64,000 nt of DNA, taken from the NCBI GenBank assembly GCA_904066235.2, contig CAJFCV020000001.1, positions 13,511,291 to 13,575,290 on the forward strand. Reading direction: 5' to 3'. Origin of the DNA: Bursaphelenchus xylophilus (lineage: Eukaryota > Nematoda > Chromadorea > Rhabditida > Aphelenchoididae). The notes under the pieces were generated by a model. It made no database searches, was not told the origin of the DNA, and saw only the letters and a list, made by a program, of their open reading frames with translations. Both the position numbers and the translations under genes were made by a program. Positions 46,101 to 56,768 of this stretch are shown here, piece after piece (the stretch's first letter is position 1; the number at the start of each line of letters is the position of its first letter).

Positions 46101-49100
46101 GAACTTGTGGCTGTCCAGGAACCTGGGGTTGGCCGGGAATTTGTGGCTGCTGAGGTCCTCCTGGAACTTGAGGTTGACCAGGGATGTGGGGCCCTTGTGG
46201 TCCGCCAGGTACCTGTGGCTGGCCAGGAATCTGCGGTTTCTCGGGTCCTCCTGGACCTTGAGGTCCTCCGGGAACTTGAGGTTGGCCGGGAATATGAGGC
46301 TGTTCTGGCCCGCCGGGTACTTGAGGTCCGCCAGGAACTTGTGGTTGTCCAGGAATTTGGGGTTGGCCGGGAATCTGTGGCTGCTGAGGCCCTCCAGGAA
46401 CTTGAGGTTGACCTGGGATTTGGGGTTGTCCAGGAATTTGGGGTTGCTCTGGTCCTCCAGGTCCTTGTGGCTGGCCTGGGACCTGTGGTTTCTCAGGACC
46501 TCCTGGTATTTGAGGCTGACCTGGGACCTGAGGTTGTCCAGGGATCTGAGGTTGTTGTGGTCCCCCAGGAACTTGGGGCTGACCAGGTATCTGGGGTCCT
46601 TGGGGTCCTCCTGGAACTTGAGGTTGACCTGGGATCTGAGGTTGTCCAGGGATTTGTGGCTGCTGTGGCCCTCCTGGAACATGAGGTTGTCCGGGAACCT
46701 GTGGTTGGCCGGGAACTTGTGGCTGTTGAGGTCCGCCGGGTACTTGCGGTTGTCCAGGAATATGCGGCTGTTCAGGCCCACCCGGCACCTGAGGTCCTCC
46801 AGGAATTTGTGGCCTTTCAGGTCCTTGTGGTTGACCTGGAACTTGAGGTTGTTGTGGTCCGCCGGGCACCTGAGGTTGTCCGGGAATTTGTGGCTGGCCA
46901 GGAATGTGCGGCTGCTCGGGGCCTCCAGGAACTTGTGGTCCGCCAGGAATTTGTGGCTGGCCCGGAATTTGTGGCCTCTCAGGTCCTCCGGGAATTTGAG
47001 GCTGCTGTGGTCCTCCGGGTACTTGTGGTTGTCCTGGGATTTGGGGCTGTCCAGGAATTTGTGGTCCTTGGGGTCCACCGGGAACTTGCGGTTGTTGAGG
47101 ACCGCCAGGTACTTGCGGTTGGCCAGGAATTTGAGGCTGGCCAGGAATGTGCGGCTGCTCGGGGCCTCCAGGAACTTGTGGTCCGCCAGGAATTTGTGGC
47201 TGGCCCGGAATTTGTGGCCTCTCAGGTCCTCCGGGAATTTGAGGCTGCTGTGGTCCTCCGGGTACTTGTGGTTGTCCAGGTATTTGGGGCTGTCCAGGAA
47301 CCTGGGGTCCTTGTGGACCACCTGGCACTTGGGGTTGACCGGGGATTTGTGGCTGCTGAGGCCCTCCAGGTCCCTGTGGTTGTCCAGGAATTTGTGGTCT
47401 TTCTGGGCCCTGAGGCCCTCCAGGGACTTGAGGCTGGCCTGGAATGTGCGGCTGCTCAGGGCCTCCAGGAACTTGTGGTCCGCCAGGAATTTGTGGTTGG
47501 CCTGGAATCTGAGGTGGTTGTGGTCCTCCAGGAACTTGTGGTTGTCCAGGAATCTGTGGTTGTCCCGGAATCTGAGGTGGTTGTGGTCCTCCTGGAAGTT
47601 GAGGTTGTCTGGGAATCTGAGGCTGTCCGGGAATTTGTGGCTGTCCAGGTACTTGAGGCTGTCCAGGTACTTGTGGTTGTCCCGGAATCTGTGGTTGGCC
47701 TGGAATTTGTGGCTGTTGGGGTCCTCCAGGCAATTGTGGAGGTGGAGGAGGTGGTGGTGGGCCACCAGGGCCTCCTGGAAATCCTGGGCACGGCGAAGGA
47801 GGTAGACCTGGTGGTCCTGGCTTCCATGCCTCGCCTGGCCGGCACGACTCCGGTCGTTCTGGTCCTTGTGGTCCTCCTGGAAATTGGGGTTGTCCGGGAA
47901 TCTGAGGCTGTCCGGGAATTTGGGGTTGTCCTGGCACCTGTGGTCCTTGCGGTCCTCCGGGAACTTGGGGTCCACCTGGTCCGCTCGGAAATCCTGGACC
48001 GGACGGGAAACCTGGTCCTTGCGGTCCTTGGGGTCCTCCGGGAACTTGGGGTCCTCCTGGTCCGGATGGGAAGCCTGGTCCGGACGGGAATCCCGGTCCT
48101 GATGGGAAGCGTGGTCCTTGTGGTCCTCCTGGACCGCTAGGGAATCCTGGTCCTGAGGGAAATCCTGGTACCTGCGGCCCTCCGGGAACTTGAGGTCCTC
48201 CTGGTCCACTTGGGAATCCAGGCCCTGACGGGAATCCTGGTCCTGATGGGAAGCCTGGTCCTTGTGGTCCTTGGGGTCCTCCGGGAACTTGAGGTCCTCC
48301 TGGTCCTGACGGGAAGCCGGGTCCTTGCGGTCCTCCTGGACCGCTAGGGAATCCAGGTCCGGACGGGAATCCTGGACCTTGTGGTCCTCCCGGCCCAGCT
48401 GGTCCTCCCGGTCCTGTAGGTCCTTGTGGAGCGCAGTTGTTTCCTCCACTTGGTCCTTCATATCCATTCTCGCCTTCAGGAGCGCATTCTTTACTTTCTT
48501 CGGGCTGGTTTGGATTTTGTGGTTGGTTTGGACTCTGTGGCTGATTTGGACTCTGTGGCTGATTTTCTTCGTAGTTCGCTGGTGGAACGTTTGCAGGTGG
48601 GTGACGGTTTGGAACGCCTGTAACGGTTTAAGTCATTGTGAGTTTAGACGGGTTAAACATTCTTTTTTGTTTTATCTAAAGTGTGAGAATCCTTGCCGAA
48701 ATTGTTTTTTGCATTCAAAATTCTCGGATTATCTGATCAGATGCGAATCAAGACTTTGTCGGATTTCGGTTTTCGACGAGGCTTCGTTTTTTATGAAAAT
48801 GAAGGAAGAATGCAACCGATGCATTAAAAATTCAAACAAAAAATAATAAAAAACATGGCAAAAAAATCAAAAATTCTTACCGTTTGGCCCACTAGGATAC
48901 GACGGCTTGTGGTATTCATTTGAAGTGTCGTACGGACTTCTGGTCACTGGATTTGGCGATGGATATTCTGTTACACTGCCCTGGGGAGGGCCGAAATATT
49001 CAGCTCTTGGCTGTTGGGCTTGTGGTTGATAGAACTGAGCGGGCTGTCGGGGGCTTCCTGAGACGAGGAAAACCGGCTTGCGAGTGCCTTGTTGGCCTTG

Positions 49101-49957
49101 CGGCGAGTAGAAGCCGAGTTGTGGCGGTGCGGGCGGGGAGCGGTAGGGATTGGCTAGCTCCGGGCCTTGAGGGCCGTTGACCAGCGGCTGCGCTGGGTAT
49201 TGCTGGTTGGTTGGGCGATAAGGCTGTTGGAAAGTGGGGCTCTGAAATTATAAATGGATTTATGGAATGTGTAACAGCCGTAAAAGAGAATAATTTGAGA
49301 ATAACGAAGGATTCAAGCTACCTTAGCAAGATTTCAAGCAAAAATGCGGTTCTAGATAAAAAACGGCTTCTAAATTTAAATATTTTTAGAATTTGATAAG
49401 GTTTGAGTCCTTGAGAGTCTTTATGCTACCTCTGTCTCAAAAATGATGCATGATTTTTTTATCTATCTAGCCATTCCTAGTACCATGAAGCGCTATACTT
49501 CACTTACAATTGATTGCGGAGGGGGTGCATCATAAACAGCCGGAGGTGGCTGCGGCGGCCTGTATTGCGCGTTAATATCACCATCAAGCCGTTGAGTGAA
49601 CAACGGAGCGGCCTGCGCAACCGGCGGTCGATTCGGCTTGGGGCTGAGCTCTTTGAACCACAAAGGACCTTCGTCTTCCCAAACTCCATCTCTCAACCTT
49701 AGCGATGGATTGAACGGTAGATTCGTATCTTCCTGTGGAGCGTTTGCGCGGACAATCCGGTCGATAACTGGCTCTTGCGACTGTTCCTTCGACATTTTCA
49801 CCCAATCCTCGGCCATTGAGTTGGGGGCGCTTGGCTTGACCGGCGACATGACGAACGGTTGCGGGTTGTGTTGCCATTGCTGCGCGATTGCGATGGGCAG
49901 TAAGGAGAGGAAAAGAAGGATCGTCCTTGCGGACTTTTGGCCGTGCGGCCAAGTCAT
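43165..49957 (-). CDS. Cuticlin-like ZP-domain protein with giant Pro/Gly/Gln repeat region
   Basis: Seven minus-strand exons keep frame: 49957..49508, 49241..48881, 48617..45018, 44922..44404, 44307..44042, 43825..43555, 43298..43165 (1,866 aa). A signal peptide (ending PIAIAQ) leads to a Pro-rich region. Exon 3 alone encodes 1,200 residues of repeats: [12 protein letters not shown] types, then [12 protein letters not shown] hexads, then a 13-residue unit of the [13 protein letters not shown] type, and hexads again. The ZP domain (about 1471-1760) has [12 protein letters not shown], paired Cys and [11 protein letters not shown] furin-like site RRWRRN (about 1757) follows, and a C-terminal membrane segment ([20 protein letters not shown]). 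ZP proteins are cleaved at such sites and polymerise in the cuticle matrix; the repeat region likely forms an extended fibrous part. Repeat copy number could be misassembled. Confidence 0.9.
45400..45860 (-). repeat. 13-residue (39-bp) coding repeat in ZP gene
   Basis: About ten tandem units coding for [13 protein letters not shown] variants, with silent and conservative changes (P/S at position 7). Separates two blocks of PGQPQ hexads. Confidence 0.85.
45980..47740 (-). repeat. PGQPQ/PGGPQ coding repeat in ZP gene
   Basis: Roughly 1.75 kb of 18-bp-based units coding for (I/V)PG(Q/G)PQ, arranged in higher-order blocks. One block near 46880-47010 recurs almost exactly at 47120-47250. The antisense strand also has long open frames here, a consequence of the biased codons. 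Confidence 0.85.
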
Positions 49958-50784
49958 GCTGAGAGAGGGCGTTCTTATGAGGAGTTAGAGAGTCTGTGCC
50001 ATACAAAGATGGGTCTAGACTAAAGTAAAAGGCGTTTATATGCCTTAGAAGGATCTGAAATGATGGAGAGAAATGACTGAATGATTTAGGGGTAAAATAC
50101 GCGAATGAGAAAGAATGTTCAGCGGATTAGTCTAAATAAATGGGAAAATAGAGGTCAAATTACTGAATATTCAAAGTTTAAGGGGCAAAAACGTATTCAA
50201 GACAACTTAGACAACATTTTCAAGCCAAAACAGACTCTCTGCCAACGAGTTTTGACAAATTCAAGGCCAGTTGTTTCAATTAGAGCGCAAATTTTACCCT
50301 CAAACTTAAACAGTCAAAGCCTTGGACTAGCCTCACCAATTTGCAAATTACTAAACCACCCTTCCGAAGCCATTGACCCGTAAACAATTGGAACACCATG
50401 CTCAACCCTCTCAAATCCTTAACGCTTCTCCCAATGCCCTCACAAATGCAGGCAGCCGGAGGCGAAAGTTTTTTTGGTCGGTTAACAAGTTTCTCCCACC
50501 GAGATTCTCGCGCTGGATTTCCGCACCTCCCGCTTATTTCCGTTCCATCGCCCCGAAGCCGGGCGAGATTAGGATCTGGGCTAGATTTGACGCATTTCTG
50601 GATGCCTGGAATATTCGTGAAATCGGGCAGTTTTTTGTTTTTTCTTCAGCGTTGCGAGGGTCATTAATTATGGTGACGGAGATTTGAGGAGTTGAAGGAA
50701 TGGCAAAGGAATGTGCGAGAGGGGAGATTCCGGGTTCAAATTTTGAAAGGTCTATTGTGAAAAAGTTCAAATTTTTATGCCATC
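49958..50784. other. Intergenic, upstream of ZP gene
   Basis: Presumed promoter region of the ZP gene. No conserved element recognised; plus-strand open frames at 50373-50687 show no motif or splice-supported partner. Confidence 0.3.
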
Positions 50785-50965
50785 GGTCAAGCCAAGCGCT
50801 CCGAATTCAATGGCCGAGGATTGGGTGAGAATGTCGAAAGAGCAGTCGAAAGAGCCGGTCATCGACCGGATTGTCCGCACAAATGCTCAACAGTAAGAGT
50901 CGAATCTACCGTTCCATCCGTTGCTAAGGTTAAGAGATGGCATTTGAGGAGGTCAAGGAACTTAT
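50785..50965 (+). pseudogene. Inverted fragment of ZP gene exon 1
   Basis: On the plus strand, sequence coding for [18 protein letters not shown] continues to [14 protein letters not shown], then hits TAG (about 50894) where the intact gene reads PQED. Similarity continues for another 70 bp. It corresponds to about residues 41-95 of the ZP protein, with no signal peptide or flanking exons. Confidence 0.75.
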
Positions 50966-51540
50966 CACTAACGAATCAACTCCAAATTAAAGTAATAAAA
51001 AAAGAGCTCAAAGTGCGGTTTACAAGTTTTAATGGAACTTGGCACAAATTGACTAATAAAAAAGACTAATAAATTCTCAAATATATTCGACATTCCTGGC
51101 TCGCGCTTTGCAGAAGCAACAGAGATTTTTCATTTTTCTACCGAAATTTGGCAAAAACGCGAATTTTTTGGCGAATTTGGGCATGAAAAGTTTCATCCGT
51201 ATTTCTACTATAGGATGTACTGTCTATGCAAAAAAGTAATTTTTTTCCGCAGGAAACTGGCAAAGATATGGCCAGAAGGCATTCTCTCTGACCACTCTCC
51301 ACATTTTGCGTACTCTCTTCTCGACAAAGATCGCTGAATATCTCGGCGGCGCCTGCAAAGCGTGAGCTAAAACTTTCAGGGCTTCTTAGGCGACCTATCC
51401 CCCAAAATGCAAAATTTAAAAAAATCGAGCAAATTTCATTTTTTTAAAAATCATTTTAGATTGCAATTCCAAACATTGTACAACAATATTTATGAGATTT
51501 TCGAAGACAATGAAAAGATAACCAAAATTGAAATACTCGA

Positions 51541-54500
51541 CTAATCCTTGATGGCGGCGACATTGGGCCGTCGATTGATGTAATCCAGGAATTCCATATC
51601 CAACTCTTTCACGTAGAAATACATGTCGGCGGTGTCGTTGCGCACCTCGAACCGCACGAACCCACCGTAGCCGTAGCCCAGCTCGGGCGCGTGCAGAATC
51701 CGCTTCCACAGCGGTTCGTCGCGATCTCTGGGGTAGTAGTAGATGGGCTCCGTCGGATTCGAGCCCCAATTCTCGCTGGAGAAGTCGGTTCGAGAGCCGG
51801 CGCCACTAACCAGATAGTGCATCGTGCTGACGTCGTCTTTGTAGTAGTTGGGGCGACCGAGGAAGACCTCGTGGTCTTTTTTGCTGGTGGTCTGACTCAC
51901 TCCGAAGGTTCGAGCTGAAGAGGTGTTTGTGGTGTTGTCCACGCGGAAGAACTGAAAGGAAAATAGTGATTAGGCAAGCTATACTCTATGTACAATCAAG
52001 AAATTTTGATAGTTTCCTCGCGCATCCCGACTTTTCGGGTCAACACAAAATCGACCGATACGGGGCGTAAGGCAGGTGGAGGCTCAAAAAAAGGTTGTAG
52101 AAAGTGCCTATGAGGCATGGAAAAGCCGTTGGATGGTCGACGGACGCTCGGCGGAGACTCGGCGAAGACTTACAATATGCCCGCTTTTTCTAATTATAGC
52201 TATTACTAACGTTAGTTTTCTTTACCCTGAGTTATTGTTACATATCAAAGACAAAAATTTACGGCAAAAAAAGAAGATCCGCAACTTTTTTCTGGATACT
52301 ATTGATGTGAGTACATGTAGTAAAATACCTTAAAATAGGTGATAACCTATCCTAGAACCCGTTAAATCTTATTATTTCTACTAGCTAAGCCTTCTCCTAG
52401 CCTCCCCGATGTATACAACGAAGGGCTGATCCATAGTATCGTTTCCCTGAACTGTCGCTGACCCCAACAGTCGTAGCGCACGTCAAAGAAACAGTGAAAA
52501 AAAAGGAATCTCGGATCATTGATCTTTGACGAAATGTCGCGACATGTCGCTGAATTATCGAGTCACAAAAGAAAACTTTCCCAGAGAAAAAGTTTTTTTT
52601 CGAGAAAAATGTTTTTTCGGAGAGGAAAATAATTTTTCTATCTCGAAAAAAAGATGTGGCCCTTCGCAAAATTGGATCATTTTCTGAAAGATTTTTTTGA
52701 CGTGTAGCGCCTTTCCTCACCTGTAATGTGTGATCATGACCAGCAAAGTAGGCGGAGACATGGTACTCCCTCAGCAGTGGGTCCAATTTTTCGATCAAGC
52801 ATTTCGCCGGCCCATGCGATGAGATCGAGTAGATGGGATAATGCCCGACAACAAATAAGTAGTCAGCTCTAGAAATCAAAAGAAAAATCAATGCTTTTGT
52901 CAACTAATCTCAATTTTTATTAACAGGGGAAGTACTCCAAGTGCGACGCTCAGATTTTCTTTAAATTTTGCACATACGTCGGCTATGGACTAAATATGAA
53001 TTTCTGAAAGTTTTAGCTCGCGCTTTGCGGGCGCCGCCGAGATATGGAACGATTTTTGCCGCCGAGAGAGCACGCTAAACGTGGAGAGAGGTCAGAGAGA
53101 GCAGCGCTTTTTGGCCATAACTTTGGCAGTTTCGTGCGGAAAAATTTGATTTTTTGTTGAAACATTACCCGTTACGGTTGAAATAAGCACGAAACTTTTC
53201 GTGCTGAAATTCGGCAAAAAGTCCTAAATTTTCGCCGACTTTCGATCTAAAAATCTCGGTTGTTTCTGCAAAGCGCGAGCTAGGATTCTCGCATATATTT
53301 TAGAAAAAATTATTCTAAACTTGTGCCAAGTTTCATCAAAATCTGAGCGTCGCACTTGGAGTACTTCCCCTGTAAGTTTTTTTTACAGAAAAGAATAAAA
53401 AAGTCTCACTTTGAGGCGCTCAATTCGTCTTCAATCCATTTCCATTGTTTCTTCGCCTCCACGGCCCACTCCGGATCCGGCTCATTCGGGATCTTCTTTC
53501 GATGCATTGCCCACGAGAAGATCGAGCGGCCGTTCACGTCGATACAATTGCCACAAAGCACAATCGTGTCGATAAAAAGGATGTCCACGGTTCGCGTTCC
53601 TTCGGCGAATGAGTAGCTGGCCTTGTAGTAGAGCTTGGGGAAGGTCCTGAAAACGAGATTTTTTCAAAATTATCAGTCTGTCGGGAAAATTATGAGCTCT
53701 CTGTCGCAACGAAAATCACATCGCCGCTTAGGAAATGGATTGTGTCGCGACAAAATTAAACTTCTTTTCACTTCAGCGATTGTTGCAGCAACATTGTGTT
53801 CATTATTTTCCCGACAGACTGAGAAATTGCTTACCATTTATTCGAGTATTTGGTATACTCAATTTGCGCCGAGATATTCCCCAAATGATCATGATTCCCG
53901 CCAATCATATACCATGGAACGTCCAGCCGGGGATCAGCATAAGGCTCTTCGAATACGGTCTGAAAATGATGAGTGTGTGATGGAAAATTCTGTCAAGAAA
54001 AAATTTTGGAGACACAGTGAGAGTTTTTTAGTTTGTCGGGGAAATAATGAGCACAATGTCGATGCGCCGATCGTGTCGCTGAAGTGAAAAGCGATTTGAT
54101 TTTTTCGCAACACAATTCATTTTTTTTGTCAGCGGATGCGATTTTCGATACGACAGAGTTCTCATTATTTTCCCGACAAGATGATATTCTCTAACAAAGA
54201 GAGCCTTAATAGCAACAGAGAATATCGCTTGATATTTTATGAGATTGAAAGATTTTTGCAGCTAGAGAGGACGCGAAATTCGGAGAGCGGTCAGAGAGAA
54301 AACCACTTTTTTGGCCATCGTTTTTGGCATGGAACAATAGATTTTTCGTGGAAATGATTCTGAGAGAACAAATTTTCGACGCGACAGAGTGCTCATTATT
54401 TTCCCGACAAACTGATAGTATAAAAAAGGCCCCGAAAATCATATTTTCATTTTGGGCCATCTTTCAGCCAATTTTCAAAATTTCCCGCAATAAACTCACA

Positions 54501-55201
54501 TCAAACCGAGAATCGAAAACCGTATCAACTCCATTGAAATACACGTTGTCCCCAACGTTCACAATGAAATCGGGCTTTTGTCGGCCGGCCAAATCGGCCA
54601 TCGAATTGGCCAGGCGCTCCTGGGCTTCGGTGGCTTTGATGAAATTCAGGTAGTTTGATGTGACATCAAATGAAATCCCTGGAAATAAAAATCTCTATGT
54701 AATCTGGCTACTACTCCGTTTTTTCAAATTCTACTGCTTTGTGGATAAATATTTACTTGTCGTTTCAGAAAGCGCGTAGACTTTTTGTCAAGGACGCACC
54801 GTGCATATAACCTCTTTTTGCGGCGGTATTTGACCTCTTGCATCGTGCAAAGGCATTATCGTAGCGATGCAAGGCTTTTTCAACGAAACCTGGGCGACTA
54901 TTGGGAAAAGAAATTGCACAGTGCAAAATGTTTCGAAAAGGGTCTCGCCGCACAAAAGTCTACGAACTTTCTGGAACCGTGGCATTCTTGCCACTGTTTT
55001 GTGGAGGAATATTGAACATATTATAATAATAATCCTACCTCCCGTATCGCCAAGGACGAAAAAGTCCAAATGATCCTTATTTACATGGCACACATTGCCA
55101 TTCGTGCATGCTAATCGATCGTTCAATGGGACATTGTAAACTGCACAGGGTAAAAATGATAAAACGGCGAGTAGAGCCCGCCGTATCCTCAACTCCATCA
55201 T
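51541..55201 (-). CDS. Purple (tartrate-resistant) acid phosphatase, secreted
   Basis: Six minus-strand exons in frame: 55201..55039, 54678..54500, 53959..53835, 53646..53410, 52868..52721 and 51951..51541 (420 aa). The N-terminus resembles a signal peptide (ALLAVLSFLPCAVYNV). All five metal-binding motifs of the ACP5-type family are present: GDTGG (51-55), GDNVY (97-101), GNHDH (135-139), GHYP (243-246) and GHDH (278-281), with SSHGPAKCLIEKL between the last two. The C-terminal part has MHYLVSGAGSR as in mammalian ACP5, then a longer tail. The enzyme removes phosphate from phosphoproteins and small esters using a two-metal centre in acidic or extracellular compartments. Every intron but the shortest contains transposon DNA. 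A tttag lies ten bases before the ATG. Confidence 0.92.
52175..52370. repeat. Dispersed repeat (GGTCCTAAGATGG type), copy 2 of 3, inverted
   Basis: Complement of 57905-58098 block by block (gggttctaggataggttatc near 52345 on the minus strand). Preceded at 52020-52170 by another shared block (ctcggcggagactcggcgaa), also seen at 26890-27020 and 58455-58500. All within the last intron of the acid phosphatase gene. Confidence 0.45.
52923..53373. mobile_element. 451-bp foldback element, full-length GCGACGCTCAG family
   Basis: Ends acaggggaagtactccaagt and complement; inverted similarity continues through gcgacgctcagattt. Occupies 451 of the 541 nt of acid phosphatase intron 4 (52869-53409). Interior includes the family's gagagagcacgc and ggccataactttggc blocks. 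Confidence 0.85.
53673..53822. mobile_element. MITE forming most of acid phosphatase intron 3
   Basis: GAGCAC-subtype copy with left arm tcagtctgtcgggaaaatta and right arm cattattttcccgacagact. The intron is 53647-53834 (188 nt), leaving only about 38 nt outside the element. Confidence 0.85.
54030..54417. mobile_element. MITE (54030-54184) plus MITE end (54380-54417) in acid phosphatase intron 2
   Basis: Complete GAGCAC-subtype copy with slightly decayed termini, then a GCGACGCTCAG-family fragment (54225-54360) joined directly to the right end of another MITE. Confidence 0.65.
54766..54985. repeat. TGCACTGTGCA-type repeat element in acid phosphatase intron 1
   Basis: Starts tttcagaaagcgcgtagact and ends agtctacgaactttctggaa, inverted. 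Contains gcaccgtgca and tgcacagtgca. Confidence 0.65.
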
Positions 55202-55282
55202 GTTGAGGCCTAAAATGGTTGAAGCGGGTAAAATTGTATTTGAATTGTGGGGCTTTGGTAGTTCAGCCCCCCACGAAAGGTA

Positions 55283-56768
55283 TACTGGTTGACAAAATTT
55301 TCTTTCCACCTCGTATCTCGGGAACCGATGGGCCTAGAACCTCCAAATTCGGCATAGAAACATCCTAGGACAGTCTAACACCATGCCCAAAAAAATGATA
55401 TCATTTGATGCACTTTACATGCCCTTTTTCCAAAAAAGGCAAAAACCCGGATGACAAAATTTTCTTTCCACCTTGGAAAAAACGTTTGTAACTCATAAGC
55501 CAGAGGGTTTTAAGGCATGATTGTGGTATCGTTGTGTTCGCGAAGAAGTCCTCTCTCGATTGGTGTCACAACCTTACGGGGGTTTTAGTTTCTTCGCCCT
55601 TGGGCGTCGGCTCATCGTTGCCTTGTCCATTTTCAGCCAAATTCGTGGCCAGAGGAGCTCGCATAAGGCACAAGGAGATGAAAATGCCTTTAAAAAATCT
55701 GGCATTCATGTTTGCAACATTGTTTCCTCCGGCAGTAGAATTTGATTTAATTTAAGTGCATTGCAGGGGAAAATGAGCGCTGCCTGGGTCCGCAAAACCG
55801 AAGAATCACTTCTGTACAGAATGGAAACGTCCAAATTACATCCATTTTCGCTACATACGGCGTACTTTAGGGCTTATACGACAGAATGTGTTGAAATCTA
55901 CCAGCTTATCTTACCCCTCTCTGGTCTATGTCGTCTCAAGTAACGCAGGTTGTTGCACTAGGCCTTGGCATTACTTAAGCTTGGTATATTGGGACTTTTG
56001 AATACCAGACTACTTTAATACATTGACCTTGACAGGCCTTCAACGTTTTTTCCACGACGAATAGCTTGCGCAGGAAGCTTAGAGTCGCAAATTTTGTACA
56101 TGGGGCGTTTGGAACCTTTCTTCTGCTCACATCTAAGCGCGACATCAGTGATTAAAATCGTCACTATTTTTTAACTCTGTAGTATCATAGAAAATATATA
56201 AGGAGGAAAAGTTACTTGAATTATCTGCAGTGTTTCCATAATAGCGTAATTTTCTGGTAACGAGAACCCTGGAAGCGCGCGTTTTCCCCTGCAACGCACT
56301 TAAATTAAATCGAATTCTACTGCCGGAGGAAACAATGTTGCAAACATGAATGCCAGATTTTTTAAAGGCATTTTCATCTCCTTGTGCCTTATGCGAGCTC
56401 CTCTGGCCACGAATTTGGCTGAAAATGGACAAGGCAACGATGAGCCGACGCCCAAAGGCGAAGAAACTAAAACCCCCGTAAGGTTGTGACACCAATCGAG
56501 AGACTTCTTCGCGAACACAACGATACCACAATCATGCCTTAAAACCCTCTGGCTTATGAGTTACAAACGTTTTTTCCAAGGTGGAAAGAAAATTTTGTCA
56601 TCCGGGTTTTTGCCTTTTTTGGAAAAAGGGCATGTAAAGTGCATCAAACGATATGATTTTTTGGGCATGGTGTTAGATTGTCCTAGGATGTTTCTATGCC
56701 GAATTTGGAGGTTCTAGGCTCAGCGGTTCCCGAGATACGAGGTGGAAAGAAAATTTTGTCAACCAGTA
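55283..56768. mobile_element. 1.49-kb foldback transposon with about 490-bp arms
   Basis: Left arm from TACTGGTTGACAAAATTTTC to about 55770; right arm is its complement from about 56279 to 56768. The arms differ by only scattered substitutions. TA flanks both sides. The host sequence (gccccccacgaaagg TA gttcaaacccc) is found uninterrupted at about 58103-58140. Each arm contains a 70-75-codon open frame (MWYRCVREEV..) in mirror image, but no transposase motif is recognisable. The centre (55771-56278) is unique sequence without a gene. Confidence 0.88.

Noticed and set aside
45030..48467. Very long open frames of 735-902 codons antisense to the ZP exon, and of 860 codons in a second frame of its own strand
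   Set aside because: They are shadows of a low-complexity repeat whose codons rarely create stops on either strand; their products are simple repeats without start context, and the real frame is fixed by splice phase and the ZP domain.
50373..50687. Possible gene between the ZP gene and the acid phosphatase
   Set aside because: Open frames on both strands lack motifs, a signal peptide or partners with splice sites.
55521..55755. Short open frames (MWYRCVREEV..) in the foldback arms as a gene
   Set aside because: They occur in mirror image in both arms of the element and carry no known domain; treated as part of the transposon.
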